NCBI RefSeq assembly: GCF_013408555.1
Contig: NZ_JACBZN010000001.1
Coordinates: 1,922,001 to 1,986,000 of the forward strand
DNA from: Aeromicrobium tamlense
Lineage (GTDB): Bacteria > Actinomycetota > Actinomycetes > Propionibacteriales > Nocardioidaceae
Direction of reading: 5' to 3'
DNA: 64,000 nt
In this document: positions 51,609 to 63,434 of the stretch, piece by piece
How positions within the stretch are numbered: position 1 is the first letter of the stretch
How the letters are laid out: each line of letters begins with the position of its first letter
The notes under the pieces: model-generated
Database searches by the model: none
Told to the model about the DNA's origin: nothing
What the model saw: the letters and a program-made list of their open reading frames with translations, nothing else
Made by a program: the position numbers and the translations under genes

Positions 51609-52088
51609 TCAGAGCTGAACGGTGTCGTTGTCGCCGAGGTCGGGCTGGGAGTCGGTGACGAGACCCTTCACGAACTGGACGGCCGCCGTGACCTTGCCCG
51701 GGGACTCCCAGTACTCCGCCGTGGTGGCGTCGATGCGCAGGGCGATGTTGTCGGGGTCCTCGGGGCCACCGGACATGAAGGCACCGGAGGACGCGTCCCA
51801 GAGGTCCTCGACCTTGCCGCGGTTCTGCTCGACGTGCGCGGTGCCGCTGAGGGAGACCCAGCCGGCGTCGCTGGCGTAGGCCACGTTCACGCGCGGGTCT
51901 GCCTCCAGGGCCTGCACCTTCTCGCTGCTGCGCTCGGTGAGGAACCACGTCGTGCCGGGGTGGTCGAAGTCCTGCACGCCCATCGGCGTGGACACGAGGA
52001 GGCCCTCCTGCGAGACGTACGTCAGGACCGCGATCCTGGTGTCGCGCATGATCTTGGTGACGGTCTCGGTCTGGTCGCGTGAGGTCAT
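51609..52088 (-). CDS. pyridoxamine 5'-phosphate oxidase-like protein (general stress protein 26 type)
   Basis: A 159-residue split-barrel flavin-binding-type protein. Features: TRIAVLTYVSQEGLLVSTPM near residue 17, TTWFLTERSSEKVQALEADP near 46, VNVAYASDAGWVSLSGTAHV near 68, and YWESPGKVTAAVQFVKGLVT near 125. This matches the COG3871 stress-protein group that binds FMN or FAD. The physiological substrate is unknown. ATG 52088 was chosen, with GAGGG upstream. Longer frames overlap the DUF1540 gene and were rejected. Confidence 0.85.
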   Translation of the reverse strand: MTSRDQTETVTKIMRDTRIAVLTYVSQEGLLVSTPMGVQDFDHPGTTWFLTERSSEKVQALEADPRVNVAYASDAGWVSLSGTAHVEQNRGKVEDLWDASSGAFMSGGPEDPDNIALRIDATTAEYWESPGKVTAAVQFVKGLVTDSQPDLGDNDTVQL

Positions 52089-52135
52089 GCCTCGACCCTC
52101 GCACCACGACCGGGAGACCGCCTCTCGAGGAGCGG

Positions 52136-52426
52136 CTACGCCACCTGGTAGGTCAGGCAGTCCGCGGCGTCGGCGCCCGGCCCGACCCGGATCGAGTCCG
52201 CGTGGCACTCGAGATGGTCGTTGTGGGTGCAGTCGGTGCGGTGACAGGCGCCGACCATCGCGGTCGCGGTGGGCAGGCCACCGGAGACGCTGATGTCGAT
52301 GAACGTGCCGCAGCCGGCCTCGGTCCCCGTGATGTTGATGGCCCCTGCGTGGCACTCGTGGTCCGCGTTGTACGAGCAGCCCTCGACCGCGCAGTCGTGG
52401 ACGGGTGGCAGTTCCTTGACGCTCAT
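52136..52426 (-). CDS. tandem DUF1540 cysteine-rich protein
   Basis: A 96-residue protein made of two DUF1540 repeats: CAVEGCSYNADHECHAGAI (about residues 12-30) with a following GCGTF, and CHRTDCTHNDHLECHADSI (about 61-79) with a following DCLTY. Each repeat carries four cysteines plus histidines, suggesting zinc binding. ATG 52426 has GGAGG a few bases upstream. It sits between the PPOX-like gene and the gat operon on the same strand. Role is unknown. Confidence 0.88.
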   Translation of the reverse strand: MSVKELPPVHDCAVEGCSYNADHECHAGAINITGTEAGCGTFIDISVSGGLPTATAMVGACHRTDCTHNDHLECHADSIRVGPGADAADCLTYQVA

Positions 52427-52470
52427 GGTCGCCTCCGGCGGTGGTGGTCCTGCCTTCGACGGTACGACGA

Positions 52471-52506
52471 CGCCCCCGCACTGAGGGAAGACTCAGTACG
52501 GGGGCG
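52471..52506 (-). terminator. terminator of the gatCAB operon
   Basis: A 15-bp stem (CGCCCCCGCACTGAG against CTCAGTACGGGGGCG, one mismatch) with a 6-base loop, 12 bp after the gatB stop. A short T-run lies on the plus-strand side only, so on the minus strand it works without a U tract. Confidence 0.7.
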
Positions 52507-52518
52507 TTTCGTCGTGCG

Positions 52519-54039
52519 TCAGGAGAGCTTCTCGAGGATCAGCTCGCGCACGCGGCCGGCGTCGGCCTGGCCGCGCATCTCCTTCATGACGAAGCCGATC
52601 AGCGCTCCGGCGGCGGCCTGCTTGCCGTCGCGGATCTTCTGCGCGGCGTCGGGGTCGTTCGCGATCGCTCGGTCGACGGCCTCGCCGAGCGCGCCGTCGT
52701 CCGAGACCACCTCGAGGCCGCGGGAGGCCACGACCGCCTCGGGCTCACCCTCGCCGGCCAGCACCCCCTCGAAGACCTGGCGGGCCAGCTTGTCGTTGAT
52801 CCGGCCGGCGTCGATCAGGCCCTGGATCTGGGCGACCTGGGCCGGGGTGATCGCCAGCGCGCTGACGTCGGTGCCCTGCTCGTTGGCCGTGCGGGCCAGC
52901 TCGCCGAGCCACCACTTCTTGGCGACCTGCGGCGAGGCGCCCGCGGCCACGGTCTCGACGACGAGGTCGAGCGCACCCGCGCCCACCGTGTCGCGCATGT
53001 CGAGATCGCTGAAGCCCCACTCGGACTGCAGGCGCTTGCGGCGCTCCGACGGCGGCTCGGGCAGCGTGCCGCGCAGCTCCTCGACCCACTCGCGCGACGG
53101 GGCGACGGGCGCCAGGTCGGGCTCGGGGAAGTAGCGGTAGTCGTCGGCGTCGGACTTCGGGCGGCCGGCCGACGTGGTGCCGTCGGACTCGTGGAAGTGA
53201 CGCGTCTCCTGCAGGATCGAGCCACCCGCGTCGAGGATCCCGGCGTGCCGGCTGATCTCGTAGCGGACGGCGCGCTCCACCGAGCGGAACGAGTTGACGT
53301 TCTTGGTCTCCGAGCGGGTGCCGAGCTGGTCGGAGCCCAGCGGCTTCAGCGACAGGTTGACGTCGGCGCGCATCGAGCCCTGGTCCATGCGGGCGTCCGA
53401 GACGCCGAGGGCGACCATGAGGTCGCGGACCTGGTTGACGAACGCGCGCGCGACCGCGGGCGCCTTGTCGCCGGGGACCTCGATCGTGCGGGTGACGATC
53501 TCGATCAGGGGGATGCCGGCGCGGTTGTAGTCCAGCAGCGAGTAGTCGGCGCCGTGGATGCGACCCGTGCTGCCGCCGACGTGCAGCGACTTGCCCGTGT
53601 CCTCCTCCATGTGCGCACGCTCGATCTGGATGCGGAAGGTCTCGCCCTCGCCCCCGTCCTCGGAAGGCACAGTGACATCGGTCCACCCGTCGAAGGCGAT
53701 CGGCTCGTCGTACTGCGACGTCTGGAAGTTCTTCGGCATGTCCGGGTAGAAGTAGTTCTTCCGCGCGAAGCGGCACCACTCGGCGATCTCGCAGTTGAGC
53801 GCCAGACCCATCCGGATCGCTGACTCGACGGCCTTCGCGTTCACCACCGGCAGGGCGCCCGGCAGGCCCAGGCACACGGGGCAGATCTGCGTGTTCGGCT
53901 CGGCGCCGAACGCCGTGGAGCAGCCGCAGAACATCTTCGACGCCGTGTTGAGCTCGACGTGGATCTCCAGGCCCATCACGGGCTGGTACCGGGTCAGGGC
54001 GTCCTCGAGCGGGACGAGCTTCGTGTCGGTGGTGCTCAT
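52519..54039 (-). CDS. gatB: Asp-tRNA(Asn)/Glu-tRNA(Gln) amidotransferase subunit B
   Basis: The tRNA-binding kinase subunit that activates mischarged Glu-tRNA(Gln) or Asp-tRNA(Asn). The 506 residues start with the family block [20 protein letters not shown], followed by a zinc site (FCGC and [10 protein letters not shown]), [13 protein letters not shown] near 150, and the C-terminal YqeY-like tail with [16 protein letters not shown] 54039 overlaps the gatA stop (ATGA). Last gene of gatC-A-B. Confidence 0.97.
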   Translation of the reverse strand: MSTTDTKLVPLEDALTRYQPVMGLEIHVELNTASKMFCGCSTAFGAEPNTQICPVCLGLPGALPVVNAKAVESAIRMGLALNCEIAEWCRFARKNYFYPDMPKNFQTSQYDEPIAFDGWTDVTVPSEDGGEGETFRIQIERAHMEEDTGKSLHVGGSTGRIHGADYSLLDYNRAGIPLIEIVTRTIEVPGDKAPAVARAFVNQVRDLMVALGVSDARMDQGSMRADVNLSLKPLGSDQLGTRSETKNVNSFRSVERAVRYEISRHAGILDAGGSILQETRHFHESDGTTSAGRPKSDADDYRYFPEPDLAPVAPSREWVEELRGTLPEPPSERRKRLQSEWGFSDLDMRDTVGAGALDLVVETVAAGASPQVAKKWWLGELARTANEQGTDVSALAITPAQVAQIQGLIDAGRINDKLARQVFEGVLAGEGEPEAVVASRGLEVVSDDGALGEAVDRAIANDPDAAQKIRDGKQAAAGALIGFVMKEMRGQADAGRVRELILEKLS

Positions 54040-55541
54040 CGGGCGGCCTCCAGCTCGGGGGCGAGTGCGGCGAAGGGGCTGCCGTCGCGCTCGGCGACGA
54101 GGCGCTCCACGGCGGCACCCGCGTTGTACAGGCGGTCGTCGGCCATCGCGGGGGCGAGGAACTGCAGGCCCACCGGCAGGCCTTCGGACAGGCCGATCGG
54201 CAGCGAGATGCCGGGCACGCCGGCGAGGTTGGCCGGGATCGTCGCGATGTCCTGGGCATACATGGCCAGCGGGTCGTCGAGCTTCTCCCCCAGGCGCCAC
54301 GCGACGGCGGGCGACGTGGGCGAGGCGAGGACGTCGACCTGCTCGAACGCGGCCTCGAAATCGCGCGCGATCAGTGTGCGCACCTTCTGGGCCGAGCCGT
54401 AGTACGCGTCGTAGTAGCCGCTCGAGAGGGCGTAGGTGCCCAGGATGATGCGGCGCTTGACCTCGTCGCCGAAGCCCGCGTCGCGCGAGGCGGCCATGAC
54501 CTGCTCGGCGCTGGGCACCTCGACGCCGTCGGGCGAGACGCGCAGGCCGTACCGCATGGCGTCGAACTTGGCGAGGTTGCTGCTGACCTCGCTCGGCATC
54601 ACCAGGTAGTAGGCGGCCAGGCCGTGCGCGAAGCTCGGGCACGAGACCTCGACGATCTCGGCGCCGGCCTTCGCGAGGAGCTCGATCGACTCCTCGAAGC
54701 GCTGGCGCACGCCGGGCTGGAAGCCCTCGCCGCCGAGCTCGCGGATGACGCCGACCCGCAGGCCCGAGACGTCGGCGCGGCGGGCGGCCTCGACCACCGG
54801 CGGCACCGGGACGTCGAGGCTGGTGGAGTCGCGGGGGTCGTGTCCGGCCATCACCTCGTGCAGCAGCGCTGCGTCGAGGACGGTGCGGGTGACCGGGCCG
54901 GCCTGGTCGAGGCTGCTGGCCATCGCGACGAGCCCGTACCGGGAGACACCGCCGTACGTGGGCTTCACGCCGACGGTCCCGGTGACGGCGCCGGGCTGAC
55001 GGATCGAGCCGCCGGTGTCGGTGCCCACGGCGAGAGGCGCCTCGAACGCGGCCACCGCGGCCGCCGAGCCGCCGCCGGAGCCGCCGGGGATCCGGTCGGT
55101 GTCCCACGGGTTGCGGGTGGGGCCGTAGGCCGAGTGCTCGGTGGAGGAGCCCATCGCGAACTCGTCCATGTTGGTCTTGCCCAGGATCGGCAGGCCCGCG
55201 GCCTTGAGTCGCGAGACGACCGTGGCGTCGTACGGCGGGATCCAGCCCTCGAGCATCCTCGAGCCGCACGTGGTGGGCAGGCCCGTGGTGGTCAGGACGT
55301 CCTTGACCGCGATCGGCACGCCGGCCAGGTGGTGCAGGGACTCCCCCGCGTCGCGGCGGCGGTCGACGTCGGCGGCCGCGGCGAGCGCGCCCTCGGCGTC
55401 GACGTGCAGGTAGGCGTGGATCTCGCCGTCGACCGCGGCGATCCGGTCGAGGTGCTGCTGCGTGACCTCGACGGAGGTGACGGAGCCCTCGGCGAGCGCC
55501 GCCGCGAGGTCAGCGGCGGTGGAACGGGTCAGGTCGCTCAT
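54036..55541 (-). CDS. gatA: Asp-tRNA(Asn)/Glu-tRNA(Gln) amidotransferase subunit A
   Basis: Amidase subunit supplying ammonia from glutamine. The 501 residues show the amidase-signature Ser-cisSer-Lys triad: lysine in [12 protein letters not shown] near 75, and serines in the [14 protein letters not shown] and [13 protein letters not shown] segments near 150-175. It overlaps gatC and gatB at both ends by 4 bp. Confidence 0.97.
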   Translation of the reverse strand: MSDLTRSTAADLAAALAEGSVTSVEVTQQHLDRIAAVDGEIHAYLHVDAEGALAAAADVDRRRDAGESLHHLAGVPIAVKDVLTTTGLPTTCGSRMLEGWIPPYDATVVSRLKAAGLPILGKTNMDEFAMGSSTEHSAYGPTRNPWDTDRIPGGSGGGSAAAVAAFEAPLAVGTDTGGSIRQPGAVTGTVGVKPTYGGVSRYGLVAMASSLDQAGPVTRTVLDAALLHEVMAGHDPRDSTSLDVPVPPVVEAARRADVSGLRVGVIRELGGEGFQPGVRQRFEESIELLAKAGAEIVEVSCPSFAHGLAAYYLVMPSEVSSNLAKFDAMRYGLRVSPDGVEVPSAEQVMAASRDAGFGDEVKRRIILGTYALSSGYYDAYYGSAQKVRTLIARDFEAAFEQVDVLASPTSPAVAWRLGEKLDDPLAMYAQDIATIPANLAGVPGISLPIGLSEGLPVGLQFLAPAMADDRLYNAGAAVERLVAERDGSPFAALAPELEAAR

Positions 55542-55840
55542 TCTTCTCCCAGGATCTGCGGGACGAGGAAGCGCTGTTCCTCACTGGCGGGGGCACCGGC
55601 GAGCGCCTCGTCGGGCGTCAGGCTCGGCGTCACCTCGTCGGGACGGAATACGTTGGTCACCGGCACGGGGTGACTCATGGCCGGGACGTCGTCGCCGGCG
55701 GCCTGCTGAACGACCTGGACGTAGTCGAGGATCGCGGGGAGCTCGGCCCCCAGGCGATCGAGCTCGGACTCGGACAGTTCGATCCGCGCGAGGCTCGCCA
55801 GATGGGCGACGTCGTCGCGGGAGATCTCGGGTGACGACAT
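55538..55840 (-). CDS. gatC: Asp-tRNA(Asn)/Glu-tRNA(Gln) amidotransferase subunit C
   Basis: Small linker subunit that stabilises GatA-GatB. The 100 residues have the family start [20 protein letters not shown], the central [13 protein letters not shown], and [23 protein letters not shown] 55840 was chosen over ATG 55849 because the -10-like TAGGAT, which overlaps the upstream ATG, lies 7 bases before 55840. First gene of the operon. Confidence 0.95.
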   Translation of the reverse strand: MSSPEISRDDVAHLASLARIELSESELDRLGAELPAILDYVQVVQQAAGDDVPAMSHPVPVTNVFRPDEVTPSLTPDEALAGAPASEEQRFLVPQILGEE

Positions 55841-55847
55841 GCCTTCC

Positions 55848-55853
55848 ATCCTA
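55848..55853 (-). promoter_or_regulatory. -10 element of a leaderless promoter (gatCAB)
   Basis: TAGGAT on the minus strand ends 7 bases before ATG 55840. Confidence 0.6.
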
Positions 55854-55877
55854 GTGACGACATCGGACCGCCAGCAC

Positions 55878-56438
55878 TCAGGACGCCCGGTGGTAGGTCA
55901 GCTCCCAGCGGCCCTCGACCCACTCGACCTCGAACCGGACGCCGGACGTGTGCGCCGGCTCCTCACCCCTGAGCTCACCGCTCCGCGGGTCGAACCGTCG
56001 TGAGGGCGGGGAGTGGATCTCGGCCTCCACGACGAACCTGTTCTCGCTCGGATTCTCGAGCGACATGATCCGCACCGTGGGCCGCTCCTCGTAGAGGTGG
56101 ATCTCTTGGGCGTAGAACGCACCGACGTCGCCCGCCAGGACGCACAGGTGGCACGACTCCGCGTCGCCGAGGTCCGCGAGCGAGGAGGGATCCTGCGCGG
56201 CGAAGGCGTACGTCGGCACCGCCACGAGATAGTCGACGTAGGCGCGCAGGCCCTCCTCGGACTTCACATCTCGAGGACGCTCGGGCCTGAGTAGCTGGTT
56301 CCACCCCTCACTCGCCGCCGGCGTCTTCGTCGGGGCGGTGAGCTCGGGAGTCGGCGTGGGGTCATCGTCACCTCCCCAGCACCCTGCCAGCGGCAGCACG
56401 AGGACCAACGAGGCGGCCAAGGCGCGCAGACGATGCAT
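55878..56438 (-). CDS. DUF6318 family lipoprotein
   Basis: A 186-residue lipoprotein. The signal [16 protein letters not shown] leads to lipobox LAGC, with a Pro/Thr-rich spacer after the cysteine ([14 protein letters not shown]). The mature domain includes [20 protein letters not shown] and a CHLC pair near residue 90, and a C-terminal strand [16 protein letters not shown]. This fits DUF6318. A GGAGGGG ribosome site precedes ATG 56438. Surface role unknown. It is divergent from another lipoprotein gene. Confidence 0.82.
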   Translation of the reverse strand: MHRLRALAASLVLVLPLAGCWGGDDDPTPTPELTAPTKTPAASEGWNQLLRPERPRDVKSEEGLRAYVDYLVAVPTYAFAAQDPSSLADLGDAESCHLCVLAGDVGAFYAQEIHLYEERPTVRIMSLENPSENRFVVEAEIHSPPSRRFDPRSGELRGEEPAHTSGVRFEVEWVEGRWELTYHRAS

Positions 56439-56520
56439 CAGCACCCCTCCCCGAGATGCGGTCACGACTGGCTTCACCGTACGCGCCCGTCAGCGGCGGC
56501 GATGGGCGAGGATGACGTCC

Positions 56521-57225
56521 ATGCTCCCTCGGACCGCGGCGCTCGCCATGGGATGCGCGCTGCTCACGGGATGCCAGAGCAGTCCGACCGATGAGCGCGA
56601 GCAGGCGTCGAGCTGTCCCGTCATCGAGATCGTCGGCATCCGCGGGCAGGGCCAGTCGCTCGACGCGCATCGCGGCCTCGGTGCCGAGGTGGACGAGATC
56701 GCGACGGCCCTCGCCGACGATCTCGCGTCGACCGGCACCGTGCGGACGACGGCGATCCGGCACGAGAGCGGCCTCAGGAGCTGGGACGACTACGTCACGG
56801 ACGTCGCCGAAGGGCGCGAGCTGCTGGGCGAGCGGCTGCGGTCGCTCGCCGCCGAGTGCCCTGACACCCGGGTCGCCGTGATCGGCTTCAGCCAGGGTTC
56901 GCAGATCGCCCGCGAGGCGCTGGCGGCCGAGCCGGGGCTGGCGCGCGACGTGGACGCGCTGGTGCTGGTGGGCAGCCCGTTGCGCGACCCGTCGTCGCCG
57001 TTCCACCACGTGGAGCTGCCCGGTGGCGTGCCGTCGGCCGGTGGCCGGCTCGGCCCCGGCCCGGACCTCGGCGACCTGTCCGCGCGAACCGTGGAGGCCT
57101 GCGTCACCGGTGACACCGTGTGCGCGAACGACGGCTCGTCCGACCTCGCCGTGCACCGGAAGGCCTACGAGAGGCCGGCCGTGGCGCAGGCGATCGCGGA
57201 CGCCGCCGACGACGTGCTGGGCTGA
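56521..57225 (+). CDS. cutinase-family lipoprotein (serine esterase)
   Basis: A 234-residue secreted esterase. A signal peptide ends in lipobox LTGC (about residue 18). The alpha/beta-hydrolase core has IVGIRGQGQSLDAHRG near residue 40, the nucleophile serine in VAVIGFSQGSQIAREAL near 118, the acid in TGDTVCANDGSS near 202, and the histidine in DLAVHRKAY near 215, the order of cutinases. Cysteines at ASSCP and VEAC..DTVC are placed as in that family. ATG 56521 was chosen (GAGG 9 bases upstream). ATG 56512 is possible. Substrate, ester or lipid, unknown. Confidence 0.85.
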   Translation: MLPRTAALAMGCALLTGCQSSPTDEREQASSCPVIEIVGIRGQGQSLDAHRGLGAEVDEIATALADDLASTGTVRTTAIRHESGLRSWDDYVTDVAEGRELLGERLRSLAAECPDTRVAVIGFSQGSQIAREALAAEPGLARDVDALVLVGSPLRDPSSPFHHVELPGGVPSAGGRLGPGPDLGDLSARTVEACVTGDTVCANDGSSDLAVHRKAYERPAVAQAIADAADDVLG

Positions 57226-57226
57226 C

Positions 57227-60602
<3,376 letters not shown>

Positions 60603-60616
60603 GCTCTCGGCCCCTA

Positions 60617-60681
60617 CCGAGATTTGCTCCCATTTCCACCTTTCAGACCGGTTGAAAGGTAGAAACTGGAGCAAATCTCGG
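60617..60681. repeat. intergenic palindromic repeat, family A, copy 2
   Basis: A 65-bp element with 29-bp arms (60617-60645 and 60653-60681, three mismatches) around a 7-base loop. The arms start CCGAGATTTGCTCC. Where copy 1 (19355-19417) has G in both arms, this copy has T in both, so the pairing is kept by paired substitutions. It lies 14 bp after the topoisomerase stop and 9 bp from the stop of the convergent MetE-like gene. Confidence 0.85.
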
Positions 60682-60690
60682 CGGGGGCAG

Positions 60691-61623
60691 TCAGGTCAAG
60701 GAGCGGGCGGCGGTGGCGGCGAGCTCGAGGGCGCGGCGGGCGTCGGCGGGCGAGCGGCCCGCGAGGCCGCAGGCGGGGGTCACCGCGCCGCGCGCGGCGA
60801 ACGACTCCGCCGCGAACCCGAGCCGTCCCATGAAGTCCTCGACCCGAGCCGCGTCGGCCCCGCCGAACCACAGGTCGGTGCCGGACTCGAAGGCCTGCGC
60901 CCACTCGTCCGACGGCCGGGCCAGCGACACGTCGAACGCGATCGCCTCGAAGCCCGCGCCGGCCAGCAGCGCGACGGGCACGTCGGGCGCGCACGAGTGC
61001 ACGACGGGCCGCGCACCCTCGTCCACGATCGCCCGGACGACGGGCCGCAGCAGCGCGTCGGCGAGCGGCGCGTCGACCGATCGGTGCCGTCCGAAGCCAC
61101 TCGCGGTCGGCACCTTGCCGCCCAGCACGGCGGTGATCGCGGGCTCGTCCACCTGGACGGTGAGCTCGCCGCTGAACCGCCGGCGCAGCTCGCGCACGTG
61201 ATCGCGGACGCCCTCGCCCAGCGCCTCCGCCAGCTCGCGTCGCGCCCCGTGGTCGGAGAGCACCTTGTCGCCGCGCGGCCGCTCGACCATGGCGGCGAGC
61301 GTCAGCGGACCGGTGACCTGCTGCTTGACCGCGGCATCGTGCTCGGCGAGCAGCTCCTCGAGCAGGTCGAGGTCGGCCCGCAGCGCCGAGCGGGCGCGAC
61401 GCTGGTCCATGCCCTCCCCCGGCGCGAGTCGCCAGCCGGCGGGCTGCAGGTCGATCGGCAGCGGCACGAGCCCGAGCGTGCGGCCGAGCATCGCCGACGG
61501 CGCGCCGCGGTCGGGCAGCTCGGGGACGAAGACGATCCCGTCGTCGCCGAAGGTGTCGATCACGTGCCGCGCGACGGGAGCGAGCTCCTCGCCGGGCATG
61601 GATCCGATCCCCGTGGCGCGCAT
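60691..61623 (-). CDS. MetE-like protein (cobalamin-independent methionine synthase C-terminal family)
   Basis: A 310-residue standalone UROD/MetE-fold protein. It lacks the N-terminal half of true MetE. Start RATGIGSMPGEELAPVA, substrate barrel strand KQQVTGPLTLAAM near 100, LTVQVDEPAIT near 155. Zinc ligand candidates are His and Cys in VVHSCAPD near 207 and Cys in TPACGLAG near 285. The position that is glutamate in MetE appears as aspartate here (AIAFDVSLA). Similar short proteins transfer methyl groups from other donors, so the substrate is unknown. ATG 61623, with GAGAAT 7 bases upstream. Confidence 0.8.
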   Translation of the reverse strand: MRATGIGSMPGEELAPVARHVIDTFGDDGIVFVPELPDRGAPSAMLGRTLGLVPLPIDLQPAGWRLAPGEGMDQRRARSALRADLDLLEELLAEHDAAVKQQVTGPLTLAAMVERPRGDKVLSDHGARRELAEALGEGVRDHVRELRRRFSGELTVQVDEPAITAVLGGKVPTASGFGRHRSVDAPLADALLRPVVRAIVDEGARPVVHSCAPDVPVALLAGAGFEAIAFDVSLARPSDEWAQAFESGTDLWFGGADAARVEDFMGRLGFAAESFAARGAVTPACGLAGRSPADARRALELAATAARSLT

Positions 61624-61630
61624 GCCGACG

Positions 61631-61658
61631 ATTCTCCCGCACGGTCGCCTGTGAGAAT
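61631..61658. promoter_or_regulatory. symmetrical divergent leaderless promoters
   Basis: GAGAAT occurs on both strands: minus strand at 61631-61636, 7 bases before the MetE-like ATG, and plus strand at 61653-61658, 6 bases before the GNAT GTG. The two -10-like hexamers are 16 bp apart in opposite directions, so the promoters must largely overlap. Confidence 0.5.
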
Positions 61659-61664
61659 CATCCG

Positions 61665-62192
61665 GTGACCGTTCGACCCGCCACGGAAGCCGACCTGCCC
61701 GCCCTGGCCGACCTGGCCGCGCGCACGTTCCCGCTCGCCTGCCCGCCCGACATGCCCGAGGCGAGCATGACCGCGTTCGTCGCCGAGCATCTGTCGCTCG
61801 AGCGGTTCGCGCAGTACCTCGCGCACGAGGTCGCCGAGGTCCTGGTGGCCGAGGACGACGGCGTCCTGACCGGCTACACGCTGACGTTCGCGCGCGAGCC
61901 CTACGACGATCACCTGGCCTCGCTCGTGCGGCTGCGGCCCACGGTGGAGCTCAGCAAGTGCTACGCCGACCCGACCGCGCACGGCACCGGCGTCGCCGCG
62001 CGGCTGATGGAGGCCGTCGTCGAGTCGGCGCGCGCCGCGGGCGCGGCCAGCGTGTGGCTGGGGGTGAACGGCCGCAACGCCCGGGCCCAGCGCTTCTACG
62101 CCAAGCAGGGCTTCGAGGTCGTCGGCGAGCGCCGCTTCGTCGTCGGCGCGCACACCGAGGACGACCTGGTCCTCGAGCGTCAGCTGGCCTGA
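61665..62192 (+). CDS. GNAT-family N-acetyltransferase
   Basis: A 175-residue acetyltransferase. MTVRPATEADLPALADLAA is a typical GNAT start, the acetyl-CoA loop reads HGTGVAARLMEAVVES near residue 105, and motif B is WLGVNGRNARAQRFYAKQGF near 130. The substrate is unknown. The start is GTG 61665. Its 3' end overlaps the convergent flavoprotein gene by 13 bp. Confidence 0.88.
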   Translation: MTVRPATEADLPALADLAARTFPLACPPDMPEASMTAFVAEHLSLERFAQYLAHEVAEVLVAEDDGVLTGYTLTFAREPYDDHLASLVRLRPTVELSKCYADPTAHGTGVAARLMEAVVESARAAGAASVWLGVNGRNARAQRFYAKQGFEVVGERRFVVGAHTEDDLVLERQLA

Positions 62193-63244
62193 GCGGAGGC
62201 CTGCTCCAGCGCCCGCTGCACCGCGCGGGCGGCCACGCGGCCGGCTCGGTTCGCGCCGATCGTCGAGGCCGAGGGGCCGTATCCGACCAACTGCACGCGC
62301 GGGTCCGCGACGGAGGTCGTCGAGGTCGCCGTCGTGTCCCCCAGCTGGATGCCGCCGAGCGGCGAACGCAGCCTCAGCGGTCGCAAGTGGTCGACGTCGG
62401 GCCGGAAGCCCGTCGCCCACAGGATGACGTCGACGGGCTCGAACGTGCCGTCGGCCCAGCGCACGCCGTCGGGCTCGATCCGCTCGAACATCGGCAGGCG
62501 CTCGTAGGCGCCGAGGCGCGCGGCCTCCTGCTCCTGGGGCCGCAGCATGAGCCCGGTGACGCTGACGACGCTGCGCGGCGGCAGTCCGCGACGCACTCGC
62601 TCCTCGACCATCGCGACGGCCGTGCGGCCCGCCTCCTGGTCGAACTCGTCCGTGCGCCAGACCGGCTCGCGTCGCGTGACCCAGAGGGTGTCGGTGAGGG
62701 GGCGCAGCAGGCCGAGGAACTGCACGGCCGACGCGCCACCGCCGACCACGAGCACGCGCTTCCCGCGGAAGTCCTCCGGATCGCCGAAGCCTGCGGTGTG
62801 CAGCTGGCGGCCCCTGAACGACTCCTGTCCCGGGTAGCGCGGCACGAACGGGCGACGCCAGGTGCCGGTGGCGTTCACGAGCGTGCGGGTGTGCCACGTG
62901 CGGCCGTCCTCGGCCTCCACGCGGAGCACGCCGTCCTCGTCGCGCACGGACCTCACCACCACCGGGCGCACGACGGGCAGGTCGTGGTGGGTCTCGTAGT
63001 CGCTGAAGTAGCCCGGCACGAAGTCGTTGGCACGCTCGGAGCCGCTGGCCGGCGGCACCGGGTCGTCCGGCAGGTCGGCGACCCCGTGGACGTCGGCCAT
63101 CGTGAGGGCGTCCCACCGGTGCTGCCACGCCCCGCCCGCGCGAGGATTCGCGTCGAGGACGAGGTGGCGCACGCCGAGCCGGCTCAGGTGGAACGAGGTC
63201 GACAGGCCGGCCTGCCCGGCTCCGATGACGATGCTGTCCCACAC
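62180..63244 (-). CDS. flavin-dependent monooxygenase / oxidoreductase (CzcO-like)
   Basis: A 354-residue flavoprotein. The FAD Rossmann motif opens the protein (SIVIGAGQAGLSTSFHLSRL) and the NAD(P) motif is VLVVGGGASAVQFLGLL near 160. The flavin-monooxygenase-type ATG motif appears as ILWATGFRPDVDHL near 295. Such proteins hydroxylate or reduce small organic substrates. I start at GTG 63244, directly before the Rossmann strand. The ATG at 63376 would translate through the family B repeat and add 44 unconserved residues. The C-terminus overlaps the convergent GNAT gene. Confidence 0.85.
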   Translation of the reverse strand: MWDSIVIGAGQAGLSTSFHLSRLGVRHLVLDANPRAGGAWQHRWDALTMADVHGVADLPDDPVPPASGSERANDFVPGYFSDYETHHDLPVVRPVVVRSVRDEDGVLRVEAEDGRTWHTRTLVNATGTWRRPFVPRYPGQESFRGRQLHTAGFGDPEDFRGKRVLVVGGGASAVQFLGLLRPLTDTLWVTRREPVWRTDEFDQEAGRTAVAMVEERVRRGLPPRSVVSVTGLMLRPQEQEAARLGAYERLPMFERIEPDGVRWADGTFEPVDVILWATGFRPDVDHLRPLRLRSPLGGIQLGDTTATSTTSVADPRVQLVGYGPSASTIGANRAGRVAARAVQRALEQASAQAS

Positions 63245-63292
63245 GCCAGGGTCAACGGCTCCGGTCCCTCCGCGATTCCCCCGGGCACCCTC

Positions 63293-63421
63293 GGTGAGCG
63301 GTGAGCTGTCAACCGCACCCGGGTGGGAGCGGTGAGCTGTCAACCGCATCCGACCCTCGAAGGGTTGACCACTCACCGCTCAGCCAGCGGAAGGGTTGAC
63401 CACTCACCGCCCTCCCAGCGG
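63293..63421. repeat. intergenic repeat cluster, family B, copy 2 (four units)
   Basis: Two direct units (ending near 63315 and 63345) and two inverted units (63362-63390 and 63393-63421) of the 29-bp family B sequence, each containing GCGGTGAGNNGTCAACC or its complement. The inverted pair differs from the direct pair mainly in the two bases before GTCAACC. The cluster begins 13 bp after the mnmA stop on the minus strand and could form two nested hairpins. Related cluster: 33652-33755. Confidence 0.88.
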
Positions 63422-63434
63422 TCCGGGTCGGGGG

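Noticed and set aside
63245..63376. Extended N-terminus of the flavoprotein starting at ATG 63376
   Set aside because: The extra 44 residues are translated through the family B repeat and precede the Rossmann strand that should be near the N-terminus. GTG 63244 sits immediately before it.
63293..63421. CRISPR array at the family B repeat
   Set aside because: Units occur in both orientations, spacing is irregular (a few bases to about 17), there are only four, and no cas gene is nearby.
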